Below are positions 1 to 6,517 of a stretch of DNA of 7,863 bases, in pieces. The notes below the pieces were generated by a model. The model saw only the letters and a list, made by a program, of their open reading frames with translations. It was not told the origin of the DNA and did not search any database. Positions within the stretch are counted from its first letter, which is position 1, and every line of letters starts with the position of its first letter. Made by a program: the position numbers and the translations under genes. The stretch is from Rhodospirillales bacterium (GTDB lineage: Bacteria > Pseudomonadota > Alphaproteobacteria > Rhodospirillales > Defluviicoccaceae), in contig JAUXFS010000067.1 of NCBI GenBank assembly GCA_030622775.1, positions 1-7,863 on the forward strand. The letters run 5' to 3'.

Positions 1-1381
1 ACAGGATGCCGCCCTTGTGGCCATTCGTATGCCAGCGGTCCTCCACGGGGACCCTGTGCTCCACCCGGAAGATGTTGGTCGATCGGATGGTTTGGCCGGG
101 CCGCTGGTCGGCGTAGCCGTCCATGCTGATCAGACCGCCGCCGACGATATCGTAGTCTTCGACGAGGACGAAACGGCCGGTGACCATGTTGACGTCAAAG
201 GGATCGAGGCACATCAACCCGCGGGACCGCAGAACGACCTCGGCGACGGCGTTCCGTTCCACCCGGTCGGATTCCGAGGAGCCGAGATCCTTCACATCGA
301 TGACCCGTTCGACTTTTTCGACTTCGACCTGAAATTCGGCGGTGCATAGCTTCAGTTTGTAGCGGTTGCCGGCAACGAGAGGTTTGTGGCCGAGCCAGAA
401 CAACTTCCCGCGAAACACGTTGCTGAGCATCGGCGGATTGGTGACCAGGCTCGCCATCTCGCCACGTTCCACGAACAACTGCTCGTCCAGCGTCACGCCG
501 ATCGACTCTCCGGCGCGCACGGCCATGACCGGTTCCTTGGCGTTCCAGGCCTCGATGGAAGAGACGCGAGCGGTCTTGTTGGACGGCGAAAACAGCAAGG
601 TGTCGCCTATGTTCAGGTGGCCACTCTCGATACGGCCGGCAAAAATTCGCCGTTGATCGAACTTGTAGACGTCCTGGACGGGGAATCTCAGCGGCAATTG
701 TAGGGATGGGACCGGCGGCTGGAAGAGGTCGAGCGAGTCGGCCAGCGTCACACCTTCGTACCACGGCATCCGCTCGGACAGGTTGACGATGTTGTCTCCA
801 TCACGGGAGGAAACGGGAATCAGCAACGTATGCTGAAGATCGATGCCGAGGTCCGCCAAGTAGTCCTTCACTTCGGCCGCCACTTGCTGGAAGCGGGTCT
901 CCGAGAAGTCGACGATGTCCATCTTGTTGATCGCCACCACCACCTGACGGATGCCGAGCAGGTGAAGCAGATAGGCATGGCGTCGGGTCTGCTCCTGGAC
1001 TCCTTCCTCGGCATCGACGACGAGGACAGCAGCGTCGGCCTGGGCCGCGCCGGTCACCATGTTCTTGAGGAACTCGCGGTGACCCGGGGCGTCGATCAGG
1101 ACAAATTCCCGTTGCGCGGTCTTGAAGTGAATGTGGGAGACGTCGATGGTGACGCCCTGGTCGCGCTCGGCCTTGAGCGCGTCCATGAGGAATGCCCATT
1201 CGAACGGCATGCCGCGGCGTTCGCACATCGCCTGAATGGCCTCGGTCTTGCCATCCGGCAACGAACCGGTGTCGTGGAAGAGGCGTCCGATCAGCGTCGA
1301 TTTGCCGTGATCGACGTGACCGACGATGACGATCTTGATCGGCTGGGTAGTCTGAGCCGGCAGGGCAAAAGTATCGTTCAT
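1..1381 (-). CDS. cysN: Sulfate adenylyltransferase subunit 1 (CysN), probably CysNC fusion; C-terminus beyond left edge
   Basis: GTPase subunit of ATP sulfurylase, which with CysD makes adenosine 5'-phosphosulfate (APS) from ATP and sulfate in the cytosol, driven by GTP hydrolysis. The 460 visible residues show the translational GTPase motifs in order: P-loop GHVDHGKST (21-29), the switch I stretch GVTID (about 76-80), DAPGH (97-101), NKMD (152-155) and a later SSR G5 motif, followed by EF-Tu-like beta-barrel domains. The G-domain resembles EF-1-alpha (DAPGHREFLKNM), in keeping with the known EF-1-alpha ancestry of CysN. The frame is still open at base 2. Its last residues, NGHKGGIL, match the linker that precedes the GLSGSGKST P-loop in NodQ/CysNC proteins, so an APS-kinase domain probably follows outside the window (inference). 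The ATG at 1381 lies one base after the cysD stop, with an AAGGG ribosome site about 10 nt upstream; the two genes are clearly co-transcribed. Confidence 0.95.
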   Translation of the reverse strand, partial: MNDTFALPAQTTQPIKIVIVGHVDHGKSTLIGRLFHDTGSLPDGKTEAIQAMCERRGMPFEWAFLMDALKAERDQGVTIDVSHIHFKTAQREFVLIDAPGHREFLKNMVTGAAQADAAVLVVDAEEGVQEQTRRHAYLLHLLGIRQVVVAINKMDIVDFSETRFQQVAAEVKDYLADLGIDLQHTLLIPVSSRDGDNIVNLSERMPWYEGVTLADSLDLFQPPVPSLQLPLRFPVQDVYKFDQRRIFAGRIESGHLNIGDTLLFSPSNKTARVSSIEAWNAKEPVMAVRAGESIGVTLDEQLFVERGEMASLVTNPPMLSNVFRGKLFWLGHKPLVAGNRYKLKLCTAEFQVEVEKVERVIDVKDLGSSESDRVERNAVAEVVLRSRGLMCLDPFDVNMVTGRFVLVEDYDIVGGGLISMDGYADQRPGQTIRSTNIFRVEHRVPVEDRWHTNGHKGGIL

Positions 1382-1382
1382 A

Positions 1383-2177
1383 TTACATATACCCTTCAGC
1401 GCGCAGACGCTCGAAAGCATCCTCCGTTTCGTGATCCATGGCCCGGCCCGAGCGCTCGGAGACCTTGGTTTCCTTCAACTCGGCGATGATTTCGTCGAAG
1501 GTGCTGGCGGTGCTGGCAACCGGGGAGGTGATGTCCTGGTCGCCCAGCGACCGGTAACGTTTGCCGTTCTTGGAGAAGTAGAGATCGACCAGCGGGATCC
1601 CTTCGCGCTGGGTGTATTGCCAGATATCGATCTCGGTCCAGTGCAGAATGGGATGAACGCGCAGGTGCGTATCTGGGGCGAAATCGGTTTTGAACTGATC
1701 CCAGAACTCCGGCGGCTGGTCGCGGAAATCCCATTTGTTTTGGGTGCCACGCGGGCTGAACACCCTTTCCTTGGCCCTGGTTCCCTCCTCGTCGCGGCGA
1801 ATTCCGGCGATGAAACCGGCGAAGCCTTCCTTTTCGAGCATCGCATTGAGGCCGGCCGTTTTCCGTGCCGCAGAGCGAGCCGCCGGCGGCAGCGTCGGGT
1901 CCATTTCCTCGACCGGTGGGCAGCCGCCGATCTTCAGGTCGAGATTCCATTCCTTGGCATAGCGCTCCCGAAACTCGTACATCTCGGGAAACTTCTTGCC
2001 TGTGTCGATGTGGACCAAGGGGAAGGGGACGTGACCAAAGAACGCCTTTCGAGCCATCCACAGCATGGCGTTGGAGTCCTTTCCGAGCGACCAGAGCATC
2101 GCAAGCTTGTCAATTTTGTTGAAAGCCTCTCGGAGGATGTAAATGGTTTTGCTTTCAAGAGCGTCTAGGTGGTCCAT
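1383..2177 (-). CDS. cysD: Sulfate adenylyltransferase subunit 2 (CysD)
   Basis: Catalytic, adenylyl-transferring subunit of ATP sulfurylase and partner of the downstream CysN. It belongs to the PP-loop ATP pyrophosphatase family: the pyrophosphate-binding loop reads SLGKDS at residues 30-35 in place of the textbook SGGKDS, as in other CysD proteins. Family signatures DTGKKFPEMYEFR, RRDEEGTRAKER and HWTEIDIWQY follow. At 264 residues it is shorter than E. coli CysD (302), chiefly in the region after the WTExDIWQY motif. An in-frame TTG lies two codons upstream (2183), but the ATG at 2177 is preferred because a CGGA-like ribosome site sits about 7 nt before it; the site is weak. It is first in a cysD-cysN operon, with TAA only one base from the cysN ATG. 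Confidence 0.95.
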   Translation of the reverse strand: MDHLDALESKTIYILREAFNKIDKLAMLWSLGKDSNAMLWMARKAFFGHVPFPLVHIDTGKKFPEMYEFRERYAKEWNLDLKIGGCPPVEEMDPTLPPAARSAARKTAGLNAMLEKEGFAGFIAGIRRDEEGTRAKERVFSPRGTQNKWDFRDQPPEFWDQFKTDFAPDTHLRVHPILHWTEIDIWQYTQREGIPLVDLYFSKNGKRYRSLGDQDITSPVASTASTFDEIIAELKETKVSERSGRAMDHETEDAFERLRAEGYM

Positions 2178-2642
2178 ATGCAATCCGGTTGTCTAGAGGG
2201 TGCCGGGGCAACCTGGGGAAGGCCATCCAATAGCAGATATTTCTTAACGGTGTCTATATGCTGCAGCGCAGCATCTCCGCCCTGAAGGTATGGCGAACAA
2301 TGGTTTGGTTTCCGGTCCGGGTTCAAGGCAGGCCTCCGTCGGCTGCTCGCCACCGGTTGGCCGCATGGTCCTCTCAAATGCCAAACGACGGGATAAAGTC
2401 AACCCCGTCGTCAGCCTCCGAAGTCTGCCGGCGCCAACAAGACGGTCAAGGCGCAAGGCCGGCCCATCAGTAGCACCGGACCGCCACGACGGCAACGCTC
2501 CTCTGGCGACCGACACGACGCGCGGCAACCGGAGGTTCGATTGGACGGTCGAATGAAACGCCCCAACAGGCGACAAGCCTCCCAATCCACCACAGACAGA
2601 TGAATAAGAAGGCTCTCGCGATCCCGTAGCCGTTGTTTCTGC
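2178..2642. other. Gene-free region between hbd and cysD
   Basis: These 465 bases separate the end of hbd from the start of cysD and should hold the cysD promoter (minus strand). Open frames on both strands are rich in Arg, Pro and Ser, show no recognisable motif and have no convincing ribosome site, so no gene is called. No tRNA-like T-arm or clear U-tailed terminator was found after hbd. The one strong structural element is the palindrome at 2258-2274. AT-rich sequence around 2225-2260 (minus strand TTAAGAAATATC) is the likeliest place for the cysD promoter, but no good -35/-10 pair could be fixed. Confidence 0.5.
2258..2274. promoter_or_regulatory. Perfect 17-bp palindrome, operator-like
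   Basis: ATGCTGC-AGC-GCAGCAT has two perfect 7-bp arms around a 3-bp centre. It contains CTGC-N3-GCAG, which is, as I recall, the reported PhaR binding consensus in Rhodobacter sphaeroides. It lies about 80 bp upstream of cysD and next to a TATAGA box on the minus strand. No U-run follows on either side, so a DNA operator fits better than a terminator. Which protein binds is unknown. Confidence 0.45.
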
Positions 2643-3539
2643 CTAGACGACCGGCCGTGACAATAGTGGGTTCTGCACCGGTGGTCTCTGCGAATAGTCG
2701 TAGAAGCCCTTGCCCGTTTTGCGGCCGAGATAGCCCAGCTGGACCAGACGGTTGAGCGTGTGCGGCGGCGCATGGTGTTCGTGGCGAACATCCATAAAGA
2801 TGTTCATCGACATCGCCTCGACCACATCCAGGCCGATGTAGTCGGCGAGCTGGAACGGTCCCATCGGATGGCCGGCGCCGGCCATCATCGCGTGATCGAT
2901 GCCCTCGATCGTGCCGGTGCCGCGTTCCAGCATGCGAATGGCGTTCAACATGTAAGGGGTCAACAACCGATTGACGATGAAGCCGGTGGTATCCTGGACG
3001 ATCACCGGATCCTTGCCGATCTCCTTGCAGAAAGTATTAAGGTCTTGAATGACTTTCTCGGAGGTCTCGAACGCGTGGATGATCTCCACCAGCTTCATGA
3101 CCGGCGCCGGATTGAAGAAGTGGAGCCCGGCGATCCTGTCGCGCTTGTTGCAGACCGCCATCATCGCCGTCACCGACAACGTCGAGGTGTTGCTGGTGAG
3201 CATTGTGTCCTCGCGGCAAATGCCTTCCAGGCGCCTGAACAACTCCTTCTTCGTCGCGATGTCTTCGATGATGGACTCGATCACCAGGTCGCAATCGGCG
3301 ACGGCCGACTCGTTGTCGGTAAAGGTGACGCGGCCCATGATGGCATCCTTCTCGGCGGCGTCCATCTTGCCTCGGTCGACGATCCTCGCGAGGCCCTTGT
3401 CGAGTGTTGCCTGGGCTTTGTCGGTGGATCCCGGGGTTGCCTTGACCGCGACCACCTGCCGCCCCGCCTGGGCGCACACGTGGGCGATGCCCAGCCCCAT
3501 GGTGCCACAGCCGATGATGCCTACGTTGTTGATTGCCAT
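2643..3539 (-). CDS. hbd: 3-hydroxybutyryl-CoA dehydrogenase (3-hydroxyacyl-CoA dehydrogenase family)
   Basis: Interconverts acetoacetyl-CoA and, by family precedent, (S)-3-hydroxybutyryl-CoA with a nicotinamide cofactor, in butyrate/beta-oxidation-type metabolism or a PHB route. The 298-residue protein has the usual stand-alone length. Its N-terminal Rossmann motif is GCGTMG (10-15). The known catalytic set can be placed: Ser119 (SNTSTLS), His140 (HFFNP), Glu152 (KLVE) and Asn190 (GFIVNR), each two positions on from the Clostridium enzyme. The C-terminal domain ends with the family signature GRKTGKGFYDY. Lys33 occupies the place at the end of strand beta2 where NAD-binding members carry Asp/Glu. 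An upstream in-frame ATG would add 15 residues, but the ATG at 3539 has a GGGGGAG ribosome site about 7 nt before it and starts directly into the Rossmann strand. It lies downstream of phaA on the same strand but beyond a terminator. Confidence 0.93.
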   Translation of the reverse strand: MAINNVGIIGCGTMGLGIAHVCAQAGRQVVAVKATPGSTDKAQATLDKGLARIVDRGKMDAAEKDAIMGRVTFTDNESAVADCDLVIESIIEDIATKKELFRRLEGICREDTMLTSNTSTLSVTAMMAVCNKRDRIAGLHFFNPAPVMKLVEIIHAFETSEKVIQDLNTFCKEIGKDPVIVQDTTGFIVNRLLTPYMLNAIRMLERGTGTIEGIDHAMMAGAGHPMGPFQLADYIGLDVVEAMSMNIFMDVRHEHHAPPHTLNRLVQLGYLGRKTGKGFYDYSQRPPVQNPLLSRPVV

Positions 3540-3690
3540 TCTGGGCTCCCCCATTTGAGGATCGCCGTTCCGGCGCCTGCGCAACGGCCGCCCCGAACCC
3601 GCCCGACCCCGTGCATTGCTTCCGGGTGAAGTGTGTAATCCGATATGTTGCTCTGGTTTAATCGCTTTTGGTGCCGAGATAAAGGATCTT

Positions 3691-3704
3691 TTCGCACTTG
3701 CGAA
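3691..3704. repeat. Inverted repeat TTCGCA-CT-TGCGAA
   Basis: Perfect 6-bp arms around 2 bp, just downstream of the phaA terminator and about 150 bp upstream of hbd. The TGCGAA/TTCGCA half-site recurs upstream of phaR (5413-5448). It could be an operator for hbd or the foot of a second small hairpin after the phaA terminator. Confidence 0.35.
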
Positions 3705-3734
3705 ATGAAACGGGCCGCCCCGAAGGGCGGCCCG
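3703..3734 (-). terminator. Rho-independent terminator of phaA
   Basis: Read on the minus strand, a perfect 10-bp GC stem (arms 3725-3734 and 3711-3720, CGGGCCGCCC and its complement) is capped by a UUCG tetraloop closed by a C-G pair. The U-rich tail TTTCATTT follows. It begins 33 bases after the phaA stop codon, so most phaA transcripts should end before hbd. Confidence 0.85.
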
Positions 3735-3767
3735 ATGTCCCTGACGCGCCGAACGGCGGGGCCGTTC

Positions 3768-4943
3768 CTAGTCGCGTTCGACGCACATGGCGATACCCAT
3801 GCCGCCGCCGACACAGGCCGTCGCCAGCCCCTTCTTGACGTCCCGTTTGATCATCTCGTGCAGGAGCGTGATGATGATCCGGCAACCGGAGGCGCCGATG
3901 GGGTGGCCGAGCGCGATCGCGCCGCCGTTGACGTTGACCTTGTCGAGATCCCAGCCCATCTCGCGGTTGACCGCAATGGCCTGGGCGGCGAAGGCTTCGT
4001 TGGCCTCGATCAGGTCGAGATCGTCGACGGTCCAGCCGGCTCTCTCGAGGGCCTTGCGGCTGGCCGGGATCGGGCCGGTGCCCATGATCGCCGGATCGAC
4101 GCCCGCGGTCGCCCACGAGACGATACGCCCGAGCGGCTCGACGCCCCGCTTGGCGGCGTTCTCGGCGCTCATCAGGATTACCGAGGCGGCGCCGTCGTTG
4201 ATGCCCGAGGCGTTGGCGGCGGTGACCGTCCCTTCCTTGTCGAAGGCGGGGCGCAGCTTGCCGACCGACTCCATCGTGGCGCCGTGGGTGGGGTGTTCGT
4301 CGGTGTCGACGACGGTGTCGCCCCTGCGGCCCTTGATGACGACCGGGGTGATTTCGTCGTTGAACTTGCCGGCCTTCTGCGCGGCTTCGCACTTGTTCTG
4401 GGAAGCGACGGCGAACGTGTCCTGCTCCTCACGGGTGATCTGCCACTTCTTGGCGACGTTCTCGGCGGTGTTGCCCATGTGGTAGCGGCCGAACGGATCG
4501 ATCAGCCCGTCACGCAGCATGCTGTCCTCGAACTTGACCGGACCCATCTTGTAGCCGTTACGCATGTTGGCGATATGGGGCGCCCAGCTCATGCTCTCCA
4601 TGCCGCCGGCGATTACCACATCGCTGTCGCCTAGCTTGATGGACTTGTAGCCCTCGGCGATCGCCCGCATGCCGGAGGCGCAGAGCTGGTTGATGGCGTA
4701 GGCCGTGCTGCTGTCCGGCACGCCGGCGTTGATGCAGACCTGCCGGGCCGGGCCGGCGCCGGTGTTGCCGCTGAGCACGAGGCCCAGGATGACTTCCTGG
4801 ACGTCTGCGGCCTCGGTCTTGGCGCGCTTGAGCGCTTCTTGAACGGCGATCACCGCGAGCTCGGTCGGAGGTAAGCTCGAGAGCTTTCCGTTGAACGTTC
4901 CGACCGGCGTCCGCGCGCCTCCCGCGATGACAATGTCACTCAT
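3768..4943 (-). CDS. phaA: Acetyl-CoA acetyltransferase (beta-ketothiolase)
   Basis: Condenses two acetyl-CoA to acetoacetyl-CoA, the entry step to PHB and related C4 acyl-CoA pathways, or runs in reverse in degradation; it acts in the cytosol. The 391-residue length is typical of biosynthetic thiolases. The nucleophile is Cys88 (NQLCASGMRA, where most relatives have NQLCGSG). The other active-site elements are NEAF (315-318), His347 (GGAIALGHPIGASG) and Cys377 (CVGGGMGIAM). The ATG at 4943 has a GAGGAG ribosome site 6 nt upstream. It is transcribed away from phaR, ends at a strong terminator, and is followed on the same strand by hbd, the enzyme for the next step. The symbol phaA rather than atoB rests on the phaR neighbour and is an inference about role; thiolase activity itself is secure. 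Confidence 0.95.
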   Translation of the reverse strand: MSDIVIAGGARTPVGTFNGKLSSLPPTELAVIAVQEALKRAKTEAADVQEVILGLVLSGNTGAGPARQVCINAGVPDSSTAYAINQLCASGMRAIAEGYKSIKLGDSDVVIAGGMESMSWAPHIANMRNGYKMGPVKFEDSMLRDGLIDPFGRYHMGNTAENVAKKWQITREEQDTFAVASQNKCEAAQKAGKFNDEITPVVIKGRRGDTVVDTDEHPTHGATMESVGKLRPAFDKEGTVTAANASGINDGAASVILMSAENAAKRGVEPLGRIVSWATAGVDPAIMGTGPIPASRKALERAGWTVDDLDLIEANEAFAAQAIAVNREMGWDLDKVNVNGGAIALGHPIGASGCRIIITLLHEMIKRDVKKGLATACVGGGMGIAMCVERD

Positions 4944-5016
4944 CTTCGTCTCCTCTATCCTGGCCCGGGGTTCGTGCGCCGGGGGGTGTCTCTGTGATTT
5001 GGGTTAGTTATCCTGG

Positions 5017-5054
5017 GTGCGCAGCAGCATAGGGCTGACTTTTCTGTTGCGCAA
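5017..5054 (-). promoter_or_regulatory. Putative phaA promoter with PhaR-like operator
   Basis: On the minus strand TTGCGC (5049-5054) and TATGCT (5026-5031) are separated by exactly 17 bp, a fair sigma-70-type promoter about 85 bp before the phaA ATG. GTGC-GCA-GCAG at 5017-5027 abuts and slightly overlaps the -10 and differs by one base from the CTGC-N3-GCAG PhaR consensus as I remember it. A repressor there would block initiation. Both box matches are imperfect. Confidence 0.35.
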
Positions 5055-5412
5055 GCGAACGATGCCTCGTTGCGATCGGATTTCCACTCCGTGGAGTTCG
5101 AGCGGTTCGCTCGGCAACCCGCGTCGGTCGCAGCTTTGTCGATTGTGGCGAAATCCGCAACTCAAGAGATTCTCTGTCGGGAACAACGGATTCTTAACCC
5201 GAATCCCCCTAAATGAAGACGGATAGGATGAAGGCACTTCGTCCTCATGTTGCACCAGCTTACACCACCGCGTACAATGCCGAATAACCATAGAATATGT
5301 TCTGTTACCCTTGCCGGATCCGTTGTGGCTTGAAAACATGCGACGTTTGAGCATGTCAGTAGGACGACACGGCGTTTGGCGTGGCCGCCGCCAACGCTGT
5401 CGATGCCCCACG

Positions 5413-5448
5413 TGCGAACCTTGTTCGCAGACGGTTTGCCACTGCGAA
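5413..5448. promoter_or_regulatory. Cluster of three TGCGAA half-sites upstream of phaR
   Basis: TGCGAAC-CTT-GTTCGCA (5413-5429) is a perfect palindrome with 7-bp arms and a 3-bp centre. A third half-site, TGCGAA at 5443-5448, lies 13 bp further on and also forms an inverted repeat with the second. It sits just upstream of the putative phaR promoter and looks like an operator; the binding protein is unknown. Confidence 0.4.
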
Positions 5449-5458
5449 ATCGAGGTTA

Positions 5459-5487
5459 TTGCATCGCAGCATCTTTTCCCTAATAAT
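5459..5487 (+). promoter_or_regulatory. Putative phaR promoter overlapped by PhaR-like site
   Basis: TTGCAT (5459-5464) and AATAAT (5482-5487) are 17 bp apart, about 50 bp before the phaR ATG. The -10 is good (5 of 6) and the -35 is weak. TTGC-ATC-GCAG (5459-5469) covers the -35 and is one base off the CTGC-N3-GCAG consensus, which fits the known autorepression of phaR. Confidence 0.35.
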
Positions 5488-5536
5488 TGACGATCAGAAG
5501 CCCGTCATTCCGGAAACGGGTAAGGACGATTTTTTG

Positions 5537-6166
5537 ATGAGCGACAAAACCGAAGGGACCTTGGCGGAAACCACCGCCAAGGGGCCGATCACGATCAAGA
5601 AGTATGCCAATCGGCGACTCTACAACACGGCGACCAGTTGCTACGTCACCCTTGATTACCTGTCTCGGCTGGTCAAGGCCGGCGACGATTTTGCGGTCTA
5701 CGATGCAAAGACCGGAGAGGACATCACCCGGTCGGTACTGACCCATATCATCGTCGAGGAGGAGTCCAAGGGGCAGAGCATGCTGCCGGTCAGCTTCCTG
5801 CGCCATCTGATCAGTTTCTACGGAGACAGCCTGCAGGTCATCGTCCCTCGTTACCTTGAACACACCATGCAGTTGTTCGCCCGCAATCAGGAACAGATGA
5901 GAAGCTATATGGGCGGCATGGGCGGTGCGTTCGACGGGTTGATGCCGTTCGCTCCGATCGAGGAGATGGGCAAGCATCAGATGGCCGTTTTTGAGCAAGC
6001 GATGCGCTTGTTCAGTCCTTTCCAAGGCCAGGACGAGGTGGCCGACAACAAGGTCGTCGGTGAAACGCATTCGGTAAACGAGGAGCAGATCAGCGAACTG
6101 CGCTCTCGCGTCAACGAAATGCAGAAGCAGCTGGACGATCTGACATCGCGCCGCCGCGCCCGGTGA
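5537..6166 (+). CDS. phaR: Polyhydroxyalkanoate synthesis repressor PhaR
   Basis: DNA- and PHB-granule-binding repressor; in characterised alphaproteobacteria it represses phasin and its own gene until PHB titrates it from DNA. The 209-residue protein has the diagnostic N-terminal PHB_acc_N domain at about residues 18-77, opening with ITIKKYANRRLYNT. The PHB_acc region follows (about 88-127, LPVSFLRHLISFYGDSLQ and VPRYLEHTMQLFARNQEQM). A Gly/Met-rich linker leads to a charged C-terminal coiled coil (about 180-205) ending in RRRAR. The frame extends 52 codons further upstream, but the ATG at 5537 is chosen because AAGGA lies 10 nt before it and homology begins near there. It is divergent from phaA. 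No clear terminator hairpin follows the TGA stop. Confidence 0.94.
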   Translation: MSDKTEGTLAETTAKGPITIKKYANRRLYNTATSCYVTLDYLSRLVKAGDDFAVYDAKTGEDITRSVLTHIIVEEESKGQSMLPVSFLRHLISFYGDSLQVIVPRYLEHTMQLFARNQEQMRSYMGGMGGAFDGLMPFAPIEEMGKHQMAVFEQAMRLFSPFQGQDEVADNKVVGETHSVNEEQISELRSRVNEMQKQLDDLTSRRRAR

Positions 6167-6517
6167 TCGCCGTCGCCGAGCAACCTTGAATCGGCCGCCA
6201 ATGAGACCGACACTTCGCTCTGGGCTTTAAAATCACAGTTACTTTTTGTGTTTACAATCTAACGCTGTAGGTTGCGAATATAGGGTGCTATAATATCCAT
6301 AGCACGCGGCGGCGGCCGGTACGCCAAAACCCGGAAATGTCGCCTATGGTGCTGCCGTAGCAGTGATCCAGGAACAAACGAGGGTGGTAGTGATCTTGGA
6401 CTCGGGCGCTGAAGCGGTTTAAGTGGGGGGTATCAAGTTTGCCTCTGCCGATAACAGTGTCGGTTGAGCAAAAACAAACCTGAGGCAATCGCTCAAGTGT
6501 CTGGGAGACAGGAAAAC
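6167..6517 (+). other. Intergenic region and long leader of the XRE gene
   Basis: The 351 bases from phaR to the XRE start contain a single clear signal, the promoter at 6285-6305. If transcription begins near 6301, the XRE mRNA has an untranslated leader of about 210 nt with small potential stems such as GCTGC-CGTA-GCAG around 6351-6364 and CCGA...TCGG near 6448-6463. No known riboswitch or attenuator pattern was recognised, and no credible small gene was found. Confidence 0.4.
6285..6305 (+). promoter_or_regulatory. Extended -10 promoter inside an inverted repeat (operator)
   Basis: A perfect consensus TATAAT (6289-6294) is preceded by TGC, giving an extended -10 element; no good -35 is seen at 17 bp, as is common for this class. 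The -10 lies inside GTGCTAT-N7-ATAGCAC (6285-6291 and 6299-6305), a perfect 7-bp inverted repeat spanning the -10 and expected start site. A bound regulator would block polymerase. The adjacent XRE protein is the obvious candidate, by autoregulation (inference). Confidence 0.6.

Larger units (their letters stand above)
4944..5536. other. Divergent intergenic region phaA-phaR
   Basis: The 593 bases between the two start codons hold no convincing gene. An open frame on the minus strand across 5004-5411 has no recognisable motif and Cys/Arg-rich, unbiased codon use. Putative promoters lie near both ends: minus strand at 5026-5054 for phaA and plus strand at 5459-5487 for phaR. Each is overlapped by a TGC-N3-GCA element, and a cluster of TGCGAA half-sites lies at 5413-5448. 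The middle part (about 5060-5400) is AT-richer than the genes but shows nothing that could be assigned. Confidence 0.6.

Noticed and set aside
830..1489. Long plus-strand open frame (219 codons) opposite cysN/cysD
   Set aside because: Antisense to well-conserved genes in a GC-rich genome. It has no motif of its own and a His/Asp/Val-rich composition typical of mirror frames.
2290..2345. tRNA-like GGGTTCAAGGC segment
   Set aside because: The flanking bases cannot form a T-arm, and no acceptor or anticodon stem fits.
2244..2791. Open minus-strand frames in and beside the hbd-cysD gap
   Set aside because: Arg/Pro-rich, no recognisable motif or ribosome site, and one overlaps the conserved hbd C-terminus.
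3537..3584. Longer N-terminus for Hbd (MRRRRNGDPQ...)
   Set aside because: The ATG at 3539 has a strong GGGGGAG site and begins directly at the Rossmann strand, as in the family.
5004..5411. Minus-strand open frame of 135 codons between phaA and phaR
   Set aside because: No family resemblance or convincing ribosome site, and it overlaps the regulatory region of both divergent genes.
5381..5536. 52-residue N-terminal extension of PhaR
   Set aside because: It would cover the promoter-like elements. The ATG at 5537 has a proper AAGGA site, and PhaR proteins are about 200 residues.
6337..6360. Tiny frame MSPMVLP in the XRE leader, as an attenuator peptide
   Set aside because: Seven codons with no spaced ribosome site and no run of a regulatory amino acid.
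6464..6517. TTG start adding 18 residues to the XRE regulator
   Set aside because: A rare start without a good ribosome site; the ATG at 6518 has AGGA at proper spacing.
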